Assembly (NCBI GenBank): GCA_902463835.1
Contig: CABQGZ010000180.1
Span: 1-6,870 of the forward strand
DNA: 6,870 nucleotides
From: an uncultured Lachnospiraceae bacterium
GTDB taxonomy: Bacteria > Bacillota > Clostridia > Lachnospirales > Lachnospiraceae
Direction of reading: 5' to 3'
Made by a program: the position numbers and the translations under genes. The notes beneath the pieces are model-generated. The model made no database searches and was not told the DNA's origin. It saw nothing but the letters and a program-made list of their open reading frames with translations. This document shows, piece by piece, positions 6,090-6,870 of the stretch (positions are counted from its first letter, which is position 1; the number at the start of each line of letters is the position of its first letter).

Positions 6090-6870
6090 ATGAATATAAA
6101 AGAAAGAATTCAAAGATTTGCAGGTTGGAACCTGCCCCAATACGTAATGGATACCCTGATGGAGGCCCCTGATGTGACGGCCCCGGGTACCAGAGAGGAA
6201 CTCCTCTCACTCTGTATGGGAAAAGAACAAGCCATGCAATATGATGTAACGTATGAAGTAGAAGGCATGGGAACCGTGAAGGAGGCCACAGTCATCCGCT
6301 GTAACAATGGGATTGTGGTTAATTACACGGAGGACTATATGCGCAGAAGGGATCCGGACAGTCTTGTGGTGGCGGATGACGGTCCCACGGATAAGCCCCG
6401 GTTTTCGGAACTGTATCAGGAGGATTTTTCGAAGCTGAAGAACAAGACCTACGAATGGCTGAAGCAGCGGGAACTGATTGTTTTTCCATTCCGCTCCGGC
6501 GGGAGAGAGTACGGCTACGATTCCGTGTGCATTACTCCGGCCAACGCGGGATTTTTTGCAGCGGGGCTTGCGGATCTCCAGGAATTTTTACATATGGAAG
6601 AGGTTGGGGATGATTTCTCTCCCAGGGCACTAGTCGTGCTTGCTCCGCCCTTCCGCCATACCCATTTTCAGGGAAAACAGGTGGTAGTTCACAACAGGCT
6701 TCCTGGATTTCACGAGGTCTATTCCTATAATCTGTATCCGGGACCAAGCGCAAAAAAAGGAATCTATGGGGTTCTTTTGAATATCGGGGAGGAGGAGGGC
6801 TGGATCACAGCCCATGCTTCCACCGTAAAGGTGATCACGCCCTACGACAATGAGATCGTGATTCTTCACG
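6090..6870 (+). CDS. DUF4914 family protein, 3' end beyond window
   Basis: An open frame of 260 codons runs without a stop from ATG 6090 to the window edge. The product is recognised as DUF4914 from its characteristic blocks: a segment near residue 71 (CNNGIVVNYTEDYMRRRDPDS), DDGPTDKPRFSELY, ELIVFPFRSGG, PANAGFFAAGLADLQEF, LAPPFRHTHFQGKQVVVHNR and the stretch YNLYPGPSAKKGIYGVLLNIGEEEGWITAHASTVKV. Members are usually over 600 residues, so well under half is present. From memory, the missing part carries a phosphoenolpyruvate-carboxykinase-like nucleotide-binding loop just after the window edge. No experimentally proven function is known to me. No signal peptide or membrane span is seen. The gene is divergent from the amino-acid symporter, which may point to a metabolic rather than a defence role; that is inference. 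Family call is good, function unknown. Confidence 0.85.
   Translation, partial: MNIKERIQRFAGWNLPQYVMDTLMEAPDVTAPGTREELLSLCMGKEQAMQYDVTYEVEGMGTVKEATVIRCNNGIVVNYTEDYMRRRDPDSLVVADDGPTDKPRFSELYQEDFSKLKNKTYEWLKQRELIVFPFRSGGREYGYDSVCITPANAGFFAAGLADLQEFLHMEEVGDDFSPRALVVLAPPFRHTHFQGKQVVVHNRLPGFHEVYSYNLYPGPSAKKGIYGVLLNIGEEEGWITAHASTVKVITPYDNEIVILH

Noticed and set aside
5463..6140. 225-codon minus-strand open frame covering the symporter start and the intergenic region
   Set aside because: It overlaps the symporter in another frame of the same strand, runs through the whole divergent promoter region and into the DUF4914 gene, and shows no recognisable domain.

Overview
The window looks like chromosomal DNA from a gut-type anaerobic member of Clostridia, most probably Lachnospiraceae. 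This is inferred from the mix of genes (an Hcp very close in layout to the classical anaerobe form, a YkgJ-type cysteine protein, a TtcA-family PP-loop enzyme, an AGCS sodium symporter, a DUF4914 protein) and from purine-rich Shine-Dalgarno sites. No species can be named from the sequence alone.

Layout. Positions 1-3288 carry three plus-strand genes: the C-terminal ~92% of a hybrid cluster protein (hcp), a YkgJ-family cysteine-cluster protein with its own likely promoter, and a TtcA-family sulfur-transfer ATPase. All three are cysteine-rich, and metal or Fe-S binding is expected for each. Between the second and third genes lies a 150-nt near-perfect hairpin (2240-2391) that is neither a gene nor an obvious terminator. 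Positions 3337-4426 hold a two-gene minus-strand unit of visibly lower GC: an ADP-ribosyltransferase-fold DUF3990-type protein and, closely behind it, a small unrecognised protein. The pair has its own strong sigma-A-type promoter and looks like an acquired toxin/antitoxin-like or defence module. Positions 4547-5878 (minus) encode a sodium:alanine/glycine symporter. A divergent 211-bp control region with a palindrome and three imperfect 11-bp repeats separates it from a plus-strand DUF4914 gene (6090 onward) that runs off the window's right edge.

How they may work together. The hcp/ykgJ/ttcA neighbourhood is consistent with redox, nitrosative-stress and tRNA-thiolation housekeeping in an anaerobe, but a functional link is only inferred from adjacency. 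The symporter and the DUF4914 gene share a divergent control region and may be co-regulated. The most promising undescribed elements are the DUF3990 two-gene unit and the long intergenic hairpin.
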